Shown one piece after another: positions 19,996-28,487 of a stretch of DNA of 64,000 nucleotides. The stretch lies in contig NZ_JAQZAM010000013.1 in the NCBI RefSeq assembly GCF_028737215.1, positions 124,001 through 188,000 of the forward strand. The letters are read 5' to 3'. Within the stretch, counting starts at the first letter, position 1. Every line of letters begins with the position of its first letter. This stretch comes from Actinomycetospora chibensis (lineage in GTDB: Bacteria; Actinomycetota; Actinomycetes; Mycobacteriales; Pseudonocardiaceae). The notes beneath the pieces were generated by a model. The model saw nothing but the letters and a program-made list of their open reading frames with translations, did no database searches and had not been told where the DNA came from. The translations under genes were made by a program, and so were the position numbers.

Positions 19996-20394
19996 GTGAG
20001 TGCCATGACCAGCGATCCCGCGCACGCCCCGACGTCCGACGCCGCGACGGCGGCGGAGCCCGCCCCCGAGGGCGCGCCGGAGACCGCGCCCGAGGACGGC
20101 CAGGAGGGCGCGCCCGAGGCCGCCGCGCCGTTGGCCCCGGCGACCGCCGAGGAGATCCCCGCGCTGCGGGAGGAGATCGACGCGATCGACGCCGAACTGC
20201 TGCGTCTCGTGCGCCGGCGCTCGGAGATCTCCCAGCGGATCGGCCTGGCCCGCATGGCCGCCGGCGGGCCGCGCATCGTCTACAACCGCGAGATGCAGGT
20301 CCTCGCCCGCTTCCGCGGGCTCGGCACCGAGGGTCGCGAGCTCGCCATGCTGCTGCTGCGCCTCGGCCGGGGACGCCTCGGCGGGCGGAGCTGA
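19996..20394 (+). CDS. Chorismate mutase, AroQ-delta type (Rv0948c homologue)
   Basis: Converts chorismate to prephenate, the branch point to Phe and Tyr. The 132-residue protein has a disordered acidic N terminus (about 50 residues) and an AroQ core: IPALREEIDAIDAELLRLVRRRSEISQRIG, then GPRIVYNREMQVLARF and the C-terminal ELAMLLLRLGRGRLGG. The last segment is nearly identical to the C terminus of M. tuberculosis Rv0948c, an enzyme activated by complex formation with the AroG DAHP synthase. The GTG at 19996 has GGAGG at 19983-19987; the ATG at 20005 is an alternative. It lies downstream of a Phe/Tyr leader peptide and attenuator. Confidence 0.92.
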   Translation: MSAMTSDPAHAPTSDAATAAEPAPEGAPETAPEDGQEGAPEAAAPLAPATAEEIPALREEIDAIDAELLRLVRRRSEISQRIGLARMAAGGPRIVYNREMQVLARFRGLGTEGRELAMLLLRLGRGRLGGRS

Positions 20395-20596
20395 GGACGC
20401 GCCGCGGGGTGCGGCACCCCCGCCCCGGCCTCCTGTCCGGCGGGCGAACGGGACGGGCCGCATCGGGCCCGCCACACGAACGGCCGCATCCTCTGCGTCC
20501 TGACGGGTGAGGTCCCGGCACCGGGCGCACGCGCCGCACACCGCAGACCCTCGCGACGTACTACGGACCCCACACGACGAGTGGCACCCTGGTGTC

Positions 20597-20914
20597 ATGG
20601 GAACGGTCATCGACCTGATCGCCACGATCATCACCGTGCTGGGCCTGCTCGCCTCTTTGGGCTACGGCGGGTACCTGTTGATGCTCTCGTCGGTGGCATC
20701 GAAGCGTCCGGGCGCCGGACATCTGGCTGCGGACGCGCGCAGTCGCATCCCGGCCGCCGGGGGTCTCGCGCTGGGCGCCCTCGTGGCCCTGCTGCTCACC
20801 GGCGGCGGGGTCCCGCTGGACGTCGTCGGACTGCTCGTCGGCGGCGGCGTGGGTCTCGTCGCGGTGAACCAGTTCCAGGGCGCCCGCAAGCGGCTCGCCT
20901 CCGGGTCGTCCTGA
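20597..20914 (+). CDS. Small membrane protein of unknown function
   Basis: A 105-residue protein with an N-terminal transmembrane helix (VIDLIATIITVLGLLASLGYGGYLLML), a basic loop (SKRPGAGHLAADARSR) and two further hydrophobic stretches (GGLALGALVALLLTGG, LDVVGLLVGGGVGLVAV) before a basic tail. No family was recognised. The start ATG 20597 lacks a strong ribosome binding site. The preceding 202 bases (20395-20596) show no gene. It is a single-gene unit, closed by the hairpin at 20921. Confidence 0.6.
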   Translation: MGTVIDLIATIITVLGLLASLGYGGYLLMLSSVASKRPGAGHLAADARSRIPAAGGLALGALVALLLTGGGVPLDVVGLLVGGGVGLVAVNQFQGARKRLASGSS

Positions 20915-20920
20915 GCCGAA

Positions 20921-20940
20921 CGGTCGTCGCCGGACGACCG
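20921..20940 (+). terminator. Perfect terminator hairpin
   Basis: CGGTCGTC (20921-20928) pairs with GACGACCG (20933-20940) over a GCCG loop, seven bases after the stop of the small membrane protein gene. It separates that gene from the long repeat protein; the following 228 bases hold the latter's promoter region and no gene. Confidence 0.65.
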
Positions 20941-21168
20941 ACGGCGGTCGATTGTGTACGACCGGTCGGCGGGCAGCGCCGGGCGCGCCAAGAGGCACGG
21001 CACGCCCATTGGGCGCCCTGACCCGGACGATGGACCTTCGTCCCCTGGATAGACCTTCCCCGCCCGGATGACACGCGAGTAGCTATGTCCTCACACGGAG
21101 TGGACGACGCGCCCCCGTCCCGGTGAACCCGGACCCGGCGCGTCCTCGACGGACGAGGAGCGGCAGAC

Positions 21169-23211
21169 ATGCGCGAGGGCGAGGGCCGGCACGCCTGGTT
21201 CGACGAGCCGGCCACGACCACCGGTTCACTCCTCGCCGTCCCCACCGTCCCCCCGCCGGCGCTCCCGGGGGACGACGACCCCGAGATCGTCGCCCACGAC
21301 GGTGCGGACGACCTCGAGGACCTCGACGACGCCGGCCCGGACGAGGACAGCGTCGACGAGGAAGGCCTGATCGAGCTCGTCCCGGTGCCGCGCCATCCCG
21401 TCCACGACCTGTTCCGGGACCCCGAGAGCGCGTCCGTCGCCGACGAGCCCCGCCACACCGCCGGCATCCCCGTCACCGAGATCCTCGCCCGGCTGACCGT
21501 GCCGCCGCCGGTGATGGACGGGTCGCCTCCGGCCACGGCGGCAGCCGACGAGCCGGCGACGGACGAGATCGTCGCCGACGAGCCCCCGGCCCCCCTCGCC
21601 CTCCGGCGACCCACCCCGCCCACCCCCGGGCGCTCCGCGCGCCGCCGGACCAACGTGTTCGGCCGCGGGAACAGCCGGGCGCTCGGAGCGAGCACGGGCG
21701 TCCTCCTGGTCGCCGGTGCGGTCGCGAGCGTGGCCGGCCTGCCGCTGCCCGGTGTCCCGCCGCTCATCGAGGAGGGTCCGGGGACGGGCGGCCCGGTCGC
21801 GCTCCCGCCCGGCCTCGGCGGCCCCGGCCTGCCGGGCTCGATCCCCGGCGCCCTGGGCCCGGACGGCATCGCCACGCCGGCGCAAGTGACGCTCAGCGCC
21901 TCGGTCGCCGACCTCGGCCTGGGGCTCGGCGCCCCGGGCGGGTCCGCCGTCGCGGGCCGCGGGCTCGCCGGCGGCCTCCTGGACGGTGGGGCGGGCACGC
22001 TCCCCGGCGGCGCGGGCACCCCGGGCGGCGCGAACGGTGGCGCAGCGCCCGGCGGAGGCGGCCTCCCCGGCGGCGCCCCCGGGCTCCCCGGCGGTGGCGG
22101 AGCCGGCGGTGGCGGAGCCGGCGGCGGAACACCCGGCGGCGGAACACCCGGCGGCGGAGCGCCCGGTGGCGGTCCCGTCGGAGGGGTGATCGGCGGGGTC
22201 GGCGGCGTGATCGGTGGCGTCGGCGACACGGCCGGCGGTGTCATCGGCGACGTCGGCGCCGGCGCCGGCGGCGTGATCAGCGGCGTCGGCACCACCGCCG
22301 GCGGTCTCGTCGGCGGCGTCGGCGACACCGTCGGCGAGCTGGGCACCGGCGTGGGCGGCACGATCGGCGGTGTCGGCAACTCCGTCGGCGGCCTCGTCGG
22401 CGGCCCCGTCAGGCCCGTCGCCAGCGGCCTCACCAGGACCGTCGACGACACCGTGGGAGGCCTGAGCACCACCGTCGGGGACACCGTCGGCGGGGTCGGC
22501 ACCACCGTCGAGGGTGTGACCGGCAGGCTCGGGGACACGGTCGGCGGCGCCGGCACCACGGTCGGGACGACCGTCGGCGGCCTCGCCGGGGTCGTCGAGA
22601 CCACGGTCGGCGAGGTCGGACCGGTCGTCGACGGCGTCGGCGGCCTCTTCGGTGGCGTGCTGGCGGGCTCGACCCCCGTGAGCGGCGTGCCCGCGACGGT
22701 CGGGAACGACGTCGTGGCGCCGGCCGCCTCGACCGTTGCCACGACCGTCCGGGGCGCCCGCGAGGTCGCCGCGACCACGCCGGTCCCGTCCACCGAGGAC
22801 GTCGTCGAGCCCACCACCGACGCGGTCACGGACGCCGTCGACGGGACGGGCGAGGACGTCGGGAGCGCGCTGGACGCGACCACGGACGAGGTCGCGTCGG
22901 CGACCGACGACGTCACCGACACCGTCGACGAGGTCGGCGACTCGGCCTCCGACGCCGTCGACGACACCCCGGTCGTCGGCGACACGGCCTCCGACCTGGT
23001 CGAGGAGAGCGCGGACACGGCCGACGACACCGGGGCCGACACGGCCGACACCGTCGACGAGGTCTCCGAGTCCGCGGGCGACACGGTCGAGGACACCACC
23101 GACGCCGTCGGCGACACGGTGGACGACACGGTGGACTCGGTGACCGACACCGCGAGCGACACCACCGGCGCCGTCGACGACACCGTCGACGGCCTGCTGG
23201 GCGGCTCCTGA
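21169..23211 (+). CDS. Membrane-anchored protein with long arrays of 11-residue repeats
   Basis: A 680-residue protein of no recognised family. Residues 1-170 are acidic and disordered, ending in a basic cluster (RSARRRTNVFGRGNSR). A single hydrophobic helix (about 171-195) follows, so residues 196-680 should lie outside the membrane. Residues 200-335 are Gly/Pro-rich. From 345 to 498 the chain is a run of 11-residue units such as GGVIGGVGDTA, GGVISGVGTTA, STTVGDTVGGV and ETTVGEVGPVV. From about 551 to 671 a second array is acidic: DEVASATDDVT, TVDEVSESAGD, TVEDTTDAVGD, TVDDTVDSVTD. An 11-residue period is seen in LEA proteins, apolipoproteins and synucleins. ATG 21169 has GAGGAG at 21155-21160. 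The next gene is a Ser/Thr kinase. Confidence 0.75.
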   Translation: MREGEGRHAWFDEPATTTGSLLAVPTVPPPALPGDDDPEIVAHDGADDLEDLDDAGPDEDSVDEEGLIELVPVPRHPVHDLFRDPESASVADEPRHTAGIPVTEILARLTVPPPVMDGSPPATAAADEPATDEIVADEPPAPLALRRPTPPTPGRSARRRTNVFGRGNSRALGASTGVLLVAGAVASVAGLPLPGVPPLIEEGPGTGGPVALPPGLGGPGLPGSIPGALGPDGIATPAQVTLSASVADLGLGLGAPGGSAVAGRGLAGGLLDGGAGTLPGGAGTPGGANGGAAPGGGGLPGGAPGLPGGGGAGGGGAGGGTPGGGTPGGGAPGGGPVGGVIGGVGGVIGGVGDTAGGVIGDVGAGAGGVISGVGTTAGGLVGGVGDTVGELGTGVGGTIGGVGNSVGGLVGGPVRPVASGLTRTVDDTVGGLSTTVGDTVGGVGTTVEGVTGRLGDTVGGAGTTVGTTVGGLAGVVETTVGEVGPVVDGVGGLFGGVLAGSTPVSGVPATVGNDVVAPAASTVATTVRGAREVAATTPVPSTEDVVEPTTDAVTDAVDGTGEDVGSALDATTDEVASATDDVTDTVDEVGDSASDAVDDTPVVGDTASDLVEESADTADDTGADTADTVDEVSESAGDTVEDTTDAVGDTVDDTVDSVTDTASDTTGAVDDTVDGLLGGS

Positions 23212-23311
23212 ACCGCCGCGGGGGTGCGGTGGGGGCTCGCCGGGCGCGTGGTCGTCACCCGGTCGGGACCTCTACTGTGACCCTCGTGCACACACGGACG
23301 GGGAGCAGCCG

Positions 23312-25045
23312 GTGAGCGCTCCCCGCGTGGTCGCCGGGCGCTACCGCCTCGAGGAACGGATCGGCGCGGGGGCGATGGGTGTCGTGTGGCGCGGCACGGA
23401 CGAGCGTCTGGGCCGGGTCGTCGCCGTCAAGCAGGTGTTCCTGCACGCCGGCCTCGACGAGCGGGAGGCCGACGAGGTCCGCCAGCGCACCCTGCGCGAG
23501 GGCCGGATCGCCGCCCGCCTGCAGCATCCGCACGCGATCTCGGTGTTCGACGCCTCGATCGAGGGCGACGAGCCGTGGCTGGTCATGGAGTACCTGCCGT
23601 CGCGCAGCCTCGCCGCCGTCCTCGGCGAGCAGGGCACCCTCGAGCCGCGCACGGTGGCGCGGATCGGGCGCCAGGTGGCGGACGCGCTCGACGCCGCCCA
23701 CCAGGCCGGCATCGTGCACCGCGACGTCAAGCCCGGCAACGTGTTGCTCGGGGCCGACGGCACCGTCAAGATCACCGACTTCGGCATCTCGCGCGCCACC
23801 GGCGACCTGACGCTGACCCGCACCGGGATGCTCGCCGGCACGCCGGCCTACCTCGCCCCCGAGGTCGCCCGGGGCGAGAACTCGACCTCCGCGTCCGACG
23901 TGTTCTCCCTCGGCGCCACCCTCTACGCCACCGTCGAGGGCATCCCGCCTTTCGGCGCCGACGACAACGCGCTCGCGCTCCTGCACTCCGTGGCCGCCGG
24001 CAAGGTCGTCCCGCCGCAGCAGGCCGGGCCACTGACCGCGCTGCTCATGCGCCTGTTGCGCGACGACCCCGCCGAGCGCCCGTCCGCCGCGCAGGCCCGC
24101 CAGGAGCTGGGGCGGATCGCGCACGCGGGCGGGCGCACCGAGACCCCGCTCGCCGACCTCGTCCCCCTGGGCGCCACCGACCCCGCCGGCGGCCCGCCGC
24201 CCGTGCCCGAGGCGCGGCACGGGTCGGACCCCTGGGGCAGCGCCGGCGGACCCGGCCGGCCCGGTTCCCCGCCGGCCAGCGGGCCGGCACCGGCCGGGCC
24301 GCCCACCCGCCAGGGCATGCCGGCCCCCGAGCCGCCGGCATCGCGGCGACGCCCACGTCGCCGGCCGACCGCGACCATCGCCGTCATCGTGCTCCTCGTC
24401 GCCCTGGTGGCGGGCGGTGTCGTCGGCGTCGCCCTGCTCTCGTCGTCGGGCACGGACACCACGGGCGCGACCGTCGGGTCGACCGTCGGCGGCGGCGAGG
24501 CCGACCCGCAGGCGGCGATGGTGAGCGCGGTCCGCGACTACTACGGCGTGGTCACCGGGAACGAGGCCGCCGGCTGGGCGCGCCTCGGGCCGAACCTGCA
24601 GGCCCGCACGGGCGGCTTCGGGAACTACCAGGCGTTCTGGTCGACGATCTCGTCGGTGCAGGTCGTCGACGCCTCGGCGCTCGACGCCGACACGGTGCGG
24701 GCCACGCTCGACTTCGCTCCCGAGGGCCGCGAGCGCAGCCAGGAGGTGCACGAGCTCGGCATGGTCCAGGGGCCCGACGGCCGCTGGCTCATCGACACCG
24801 ACGAGAACGTCGACGCGGCCAGCCCCCGCGCGGCCGCCACCGGGCTGAGCCTCGAGGCCCCTGTCGCGGAGGCGTCCGGCCCGACCACCACCTCGTCACC
24901 CCCGACCACGCGCGTCGAGGACCACGGCGACGACGACTCCCACGGGCGCTCGGGCGACGAGCAGGGCGACCGTGGGGGCGACCGTGGGGGCGACCGCGGG
25001 GGCGACCGCGGCGACCGCGGTCGCGGCAGGGACGACGACAGCTGA
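23312..25045 (+). CDS. Transmembrane Ser/Thr protein kinase with external NTF2-like domain
   Basis: A 577-residue PknB-class kinase. The catalytic domain (1-about 265) has the Gly loop RIGAGAMGVVWRG, VAVKQV (Lys), HRDVKPGNVLL (catalytic loop), DFGIS and APEVARGE; every catalytic residue is present. A Pro-rich juxtamembrane region is followed by one transmembrane helix (TIAVIVLLVALVAGGVVGVAL, about 354-375). Outside lies a domain of about 110 residues (AMVSAVRDYYGVV...GWARLGPNLQ...YQAFWSTISSVQV) of the NTF2-like type often attached to actinobacterial kinases, then a charged tail of GGDR units. GTG 23312 with GGGGAG upstream. The neighbouring 11-residue-repeat protein, rich in Thr, is a possible substrate or partner; this is inference. 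Confidence 0.92.
   Translation: MSAPRVVAGRYRLEERIGAGAMGVVWRGTDERLGRVVAVKQVFLHAGLDEREADEVRQRTLREGRIAARLQHPHAISVFDASIEGDEPWLVMEYLPSRSLAAVLGEQGTLEPRTVARIGRQVADALDAAHQAGIVHRDVKPGNVLLGADGTVKITDFGISRATGDLTLTRTGMLAGTPAYLAPEVARGENSTSASDVFSLGATLYATVEGIPPFGADDNALALLHSVAAGKVVPPQQAGPLTALLMRLLRDDPAERPSAAQARQELGRIAHAGGRTETPLADLVPLGATDPAGGPPPVPEARHGSDPWGSAGGPGRPGSPPASGPAPAGPPTRQGMPAPEPPASRRRPRRRPTATIAVIVLLVALVAGGVVGVALLSSSGTDTTGATVGSTVGGGEADPQAAMVSAVRDYYGVVTGNEAAGWARLGPNLQARTGGFGNYQAFWSTISSVQVVDASALDADTVRATLDFAPEGRERSQEVHELGMVQGPDGRWLIDTDENVDAASPRAAATGLSLEAPVAEASGPTTTSSPPTTRVEDHGDDDSHGRSGDEQGDRGGDRGGDRGGDRGDRGRGRDDDS
24965..25012 (+). repeat. 12-base tandem repeat at the 3' end of the kinase gene
   Basis: Four units of GGCGACCGTGGG or its CGCGGG variant follow each other in frame and encode GDRG repeats in the extracytoplasmic tail of the kinase. 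The multiple-of-three unit allows expansion or contraction without frameshift. Confidence 0.75.
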
Positions 25046-25051
25046 TCGGCG

Positions 25052-25729
25052 CTACACCAGCCGGCGGTCGCTCGCCCAGCGCGTGAGCTCGTGCCGGTTG
25101 GACGACTGCGTCTTGCGCAGGACGCTCGAGACGTGGGTCTCGACCGTCTTCACCGAGATGACGAGCTCGGCGGCGATCTCCTTGTACGACCAGCCCCGGG
25201 CCAGCAGGCGCAGGACGTCGCGCTCGCGCCGGGTGAGCTGGTCGAGCTCGGGGTCGACGACACCGGTCGCGCCGGGGCGGTCGGCGAAGGCGTCGAGCAC
25301 GAAGCCCGCGAGACGCGGGGAGAACACAGCGTCGCCGGCGTGCACCCGCACCACGGCGTCGGCGAGCTCGCGGCCCGAGATGGTCTTGGTGACGTAGCCG
25401 CGCGCGCCCGCGCGGATCACCGAGATGACGTCCTCGGCGGCGTCGGACACCGACAGCGCCAGGAACACGACCTCCGGGTGCTCCGGCCGGGTCCGGGCGA
25501 GCACCGCGGCGCCGCCGCCGTCCGGCATGTGCACGTCGAGGAGCACGACGTCGGGCCGGCGGTGCCCGATGACGGCGACGGCCTCGTCGACCGAGCCCGC
25601 CTCGCCCACGACGCTGACGGTGCGGCGAGCCAGCGACTCGAGCTCGGCGCGCACCCCGCGCCGGAAGAGCGCGTGGTCGTCGACGATCACGACGCTGACG
25701 GCGTCGTCGGGCGCGGCGGGCTCGCTCAT
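25052..25729 (-). CDS. NarL/LuxR-family response regulator
   Basis: A 225-residue two-component regulator. The receiver domain carries VVIVDDHALFRRG (acidic pair), VVLLDVHMPDGGG with the phosphorylated Asp, LALS and GYVTKTISG (Lys). The C-terminal LuxR helix-turn-helix reads LTRRERDVLRLLARGWSYKEIAAELVISVKTVETHV. Its ATG (25729-25727) overlaps the histidine kinase stop as ATGA, so the pair is co-translated. The likely targets are envelope-stress genes, including the divergent PspC gene at 27282; this is inferred from position. Confidence 0.93.
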   Translation of the reverse strand: MSEPAAPDDAVSVVIVDDHALFRRGVRAELESLARRTVSVVGEAGSVDEAVAVIGHRRPDVVLLDVHMPDGGGAAVLARTRPEHPEVVFLALSVSDAAEDVISVIRAGARGYVTKTISGRELADAVVRVHAGDAVFSPRLAGFVLDAFADRPGATGVVDPELDQLTRRERDVLRLLARGWSYKEIAAELVISVKTVETHVSSVLRKTQSSNRHELTRWASDRRLV

Positions 25730-27036
25730 CGGGTCTCCTCCTCGCTGTCGGGGGTGGCGGCGGCCGGGGTCCCGCGCCGGGCACGGGGCAGGACGAGACC
25801 GACTTCCGTGCCCGCGCCCGGTGTGCTCCGCAGCTGCACCTTCCCGCCGTGGCGGGCCATGCGGTCCGTGATCGAGCCGGCGAGTCCGCGCCGGTCGTCG
25901 GGCACCGCGGCCGGGTCGAACCCGCAGCCGCGGTCGCGCACGAAGATCTCCACGGTCTCGGTCTCCACCTCGGCGTAGACGTCGATCTCGTCGACGCCGG
26001 CGTGCTTGGCGGCGTTGACCATCGCCTCGCGGGCCGCCGCGACCAGGGCGGCGGTGTCCGGGTCCAGCGGGGCGTCGCCCACCACGACCGGCGCGACCCG
26101 CACCCCGTAGTCGTCCTCGACCTCGCCGGCGGCCGCGGCGAGGGTGGCAGCCAGCGTCGCGTCGGTCGCGGCGGCGGGGTGCCCGGTGTCGCCGCCGGGC
26201 GGGCCGTAGAGCCAGGCCCGCAGCTCGCGCTCCTGGCTGCGGGCGAGGCGTCGCACCTCGCGGCCGGAGGCGTCCTCGCCCGCCTGCTTCTGGATCAGCG
26301 CGAGGGTCTGCAGCACCGAGTCGTGCAGGTGCGCGGCGATGTCGGCACGCGCCTGCCCGCGGATGCGCTCGGTGCGCTCGGTGCCGAGCTCGCGGACCAG
26401 GCGCAGCCACCACGGCACGGTGAGCACGACGACGCCGGCCAGGGTGGCCAGGGCCGCGAGCAGGCCGAACTGGACCTGGCCGAGGTCGATGTTGCCGAGC
26501 AGGAAGGCCGCGATCCCCGCGGTGACCAGCAGCGCGCCCGCCAGGGCCCGCACGAGGCCGAGCTTCCCGCCGAGCCAGCGCGCGCGACGCGTCGCTCCGG
26601 CGGCGACCCCGGTGCCGGTGTCGGCCTCCCGCCACACCAGGGCCACGCCCGCGAGCACCACCCCGAGCGGGACGGTCACCCAGCCGGAGAGCTCCCCGCC
26701 CAGCGCGGAGAGCACGAACGCGAGCCCGACCCCGAGCGTCGCGAGCCCCAGGCCCTGGCGGCGCTCGTTCGGCGGCAGCTCGCGCCGGACGCCGCGCGGC
26801 TCGATGGGGCAGAACAGCCACAGCGCGGCGTACGCGAGGAACCCGGCGCCGGAGGCGGCCACGAGCAGCACGAACACCAGCCGCACGCGCAGGACGTCGA
26901 CGCCGAGGTGGTCGGCGACCCCGCCGGTGACGCCCGCGATCACCGATCCCTGCCGGCGGCGGCGGACACGCGAGAGGGCGAAGGGCGCGGGCTGGGCAGC
27001 GGGTGCCGGGGCAGCGGGTGCCGCCGCCTCGCTCAC
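25726..27036 (-). CDS. Sensor histidine kinase with N-terminal PspC domain
   Basis: A 436-residue NarX/DesK-class kinase. Residues about 20-80 form a PspC domain (GSVIAGVTGGVADHLGVDVLRVRLVFVLL, AYAALWLFCPIE). Several more transmembrane segments follow (GLATLGVGLAFVLSALG, LGVVLAGVALV, ALAGALLVTAGIAAFLLG, ATLAGVVVLTVPWW). The H-box is AHLHDSVLQTLALIQ and the ATPase shows EAMVNAAKHAG (N-box) and DRGCGFDPAAVPDDRRGL (G-box). GTG 27036 is chosen because GGAGGAGG precedes it by eight bases; longer frames lack a ribosome binding site. The gene is divergent from another PspC protein, a layout common in actinobacteria and related to LiaS-type envelope-stress sensors. Confidence 0.92.
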   Translation of the reverse strand: MSEAAAPAAPAPAAQPAPFALSRVRRRRQGSVIAGVTGGVADHLGVDVLRVRLVFVLLVAASGAGFLAYAALWLFCPIEPRGVRRELPPNERRQGLGLATLGVGLAFVLSALGGELSGWVTVPLGVVLAGVALVWREADTGTGVAAGATRRARWLGGKLGLVRALAGALLVTAGIAAFLLGNIDLGQVQFGLLAALATLAGVVVLTVPWWLRLVRELGTERTERIRGQARADIAAHLHDSVLQTLALIQKQAGEDASGREVRRLARSQERELRAWLYGPPGGDTGHPAAATDATLAATLAAAAGEVEDDYGVRVAPVVVGDAPLDPDTAALVAAAREAMVNAAKHAGVDEIDVYAEVETETVEIFVRDRGCGFDPAAVPDDRRGLAGSITDRMARHGGKVQLRSTPGAGTEVGLVLPRARRGTPAAATPDSEEETR

Positions 27037-27281
27037 CGTGTCCACCTCCTCCACGGAGGCCGTCTCGTCCACGACGTCATCGTCACACGCGCGCGCCCCC
27101 GGGCGGGCCGGTCGGAGACCCCCGAGGTCCTCGGGGTCGTCTCGGGGTGGGGACCGGGGTCGCTCCCGGAGGTTTCGGGCCTGTGCGGCGGCCAGTGTCG
27201 ACGTCATCGCCGGCTCGCACGGGGCCGACGGGGAACGACGGGCCGCGCACACCGGCCCGAACGGCGAGGAGGATGAGGACG

Positions 27282-28487
27282 ATGAGCAGTCCCGGCCAGG
27301 GGTCGCGGGCGCCGGCGGGAGCCGACGTCGGCGCGACCCTCCGTGAGATGTGGGCGACGCGCCCCGCCCGGCTCAAGGAGGACCGCAAGATCGCGGGCGT
27401 CGCCGCCGCGATCGCGCGGCGCTACGCCGTCGACCCGACGCTGGTGCGGGTCGGGTTCGTGGTCTCGCTGTTCTACGGGGTCGGCCTGCTGGTCTACATC
27501 GCCGGCATCCTCGTCCTCCCGCGGGTCGACGAGACGGGCCGGCGCCGCGAGACGCCGGTGTGGGCGGTCGTCATCGGGACGCTCCTCGGGATCGCCGCGG
27601 TCGCCTCGGCGTTCTCCGGCGACCTCGGCACGGTGATCGGCATCGTCGTCGCGGTCGGCCTGCTCTACGCGCTGCACCGCAGCCGCGGCCACCTGCGGGA
27701 CCCGCAGCGGCCTGTCGCGGTCGACGGGGTGGCGCCCACCGCCGACACCGGGGACGCCCCGAAGCCGCCGTCGTGGGACCCGCTCGGCGCGGCGCCGTTC
27801 GCCTGGGACCTCCCGGAGCCCGCGGCGCCGCCCGAGCCGTCGAAGCCGCGCTCGAAGGTCGTGCCCGTGACCCTCGGCGCCGCGATCGTCGCAGCCGGGA
27901 TCGTCGCCCTGCTGGGCCTGCTCGGCCTGGTGCCGCTCGGCGTCACCGCCGTGCTCGGCACCGCCCTCGCCGTGATCGGCGCGGGACTGGTGGTCGGTGC
28001 GTTCCTGCACCGGGGACGCGGACTGATCATCGCGGCGGTGCCGCTCGCGCTCGTGCTGGTGGCCGCCGCCAACGGCGCCGGGAACGGCCCGTGGAACGAC
28101 GGGGACTTCCGCTTCGACTCCGACGGCGCGCCGGGCGCGGTCCAGACCCTCGGTGACGCCTCCTGGGCGCCGATGATCGGCACGGTCGCCCCGGCCTACG
28201 AGACGGCCTACGGCGACGCCGAGCTCGACCTGCGCGGCCTCGCCGCGACCCCGCCGGGGTCGCCGCCCGTGCAGACCGAGGTGAGCAGCGGCGCGGGCGA
28301 CGTCACCGTCCTCGTGCCGATCAACGCCGACGTCACCGCGACCTGCGAGAGCGGCGGCGGCACGGCGGAGTGCCTCGGCCGGGTCGACGGCCCGGTGACC
28401 GACCTCGGACCCGACGGGCCCGGCGGCCCGAGGATCCAGCTGCAGGCCGTCAGCGGCGGCGGAGACGTGGAGGTGCGCCGTGGATGA
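27282..28487 (+). CDS. PspC-domain membrane protein with LiaF/toastrack-like C-terminal domain
   Basis: A 401-residue protein. The PspC domain lies at about 28-85 (LKEDRKIAGVAAAIARRYAVDPTLVRVGFVV, YIAGILVLPRVDE). Further membrane helices follow at about 92-135 and 188-265. The C-terminal 130 residues are soluble, with a YETAYGDAELDLRGL...VSSGAGDVTVLVPINADV...LQAVSGGGDVEVRR pattern of beta repeats resembling the LiaF/DUF2154 toastrack fold. Such proteins act with PspC kinases in sensing envelope stress. ATG 27282 has GGAGG at 27268-27272; ATG 27273 is an alternative. A 245-base divergent gap to the kinase contains a CCCCGAG/CTCGGGG hairpin (27120-27136). The stop overlaps the next gene by eight bases. 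Confidence 0.87.
   Translation: MSSPGQGSRAPAGADVGATLREMWATRPARLKEDRKIAGVAAAIARRYAVDPTLVRVGFVVSLFYGVGLLVYIAGILVLPRVDETGRRRETPVWAVVIGTLLGIAAVASAFSGDLGTVIGIVVAVGLLYALHRSRGHLRDPQRPVAVDGVAPTADTGDAPKPPSWDPLGAAPFAWDLPEPAAPPEPSKPRSKVVPVTLGAAIVAAGIVALLGLLGLVPLGVTAVLGTALAVIGAGLVVGAFLHRGRGLIIAAVPLALVLVAAANGAGNGPWNDGDFRFDSDGAPGAVQTLGDASWAPMIGTVAPAYETAYGDAELDLRGLAATPPGSPPVQTEVSSGAGDVTVLVPINADVTATCESGGGTAECLGRVDGPVTDLGPDGPGGPRIQLQAVSGGGDVEVRRG

Noticed and set aside
22100-22165. Possible CRISPR-like array of short GC repeats
   Set aside because: The 15-base GGCGGAACACCC-type units are contiguous, have no spacers and encode Gly/Pro repeats in frame.
21123-23315. Long Arg/Gly-rich frames overlapping the 11-residue-repeat gene on both strands
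   Set aside because: They are shadows of the repeat gene at high GC, with no ribosome binding site and low-complexity Arg/Pro/Ser composition.
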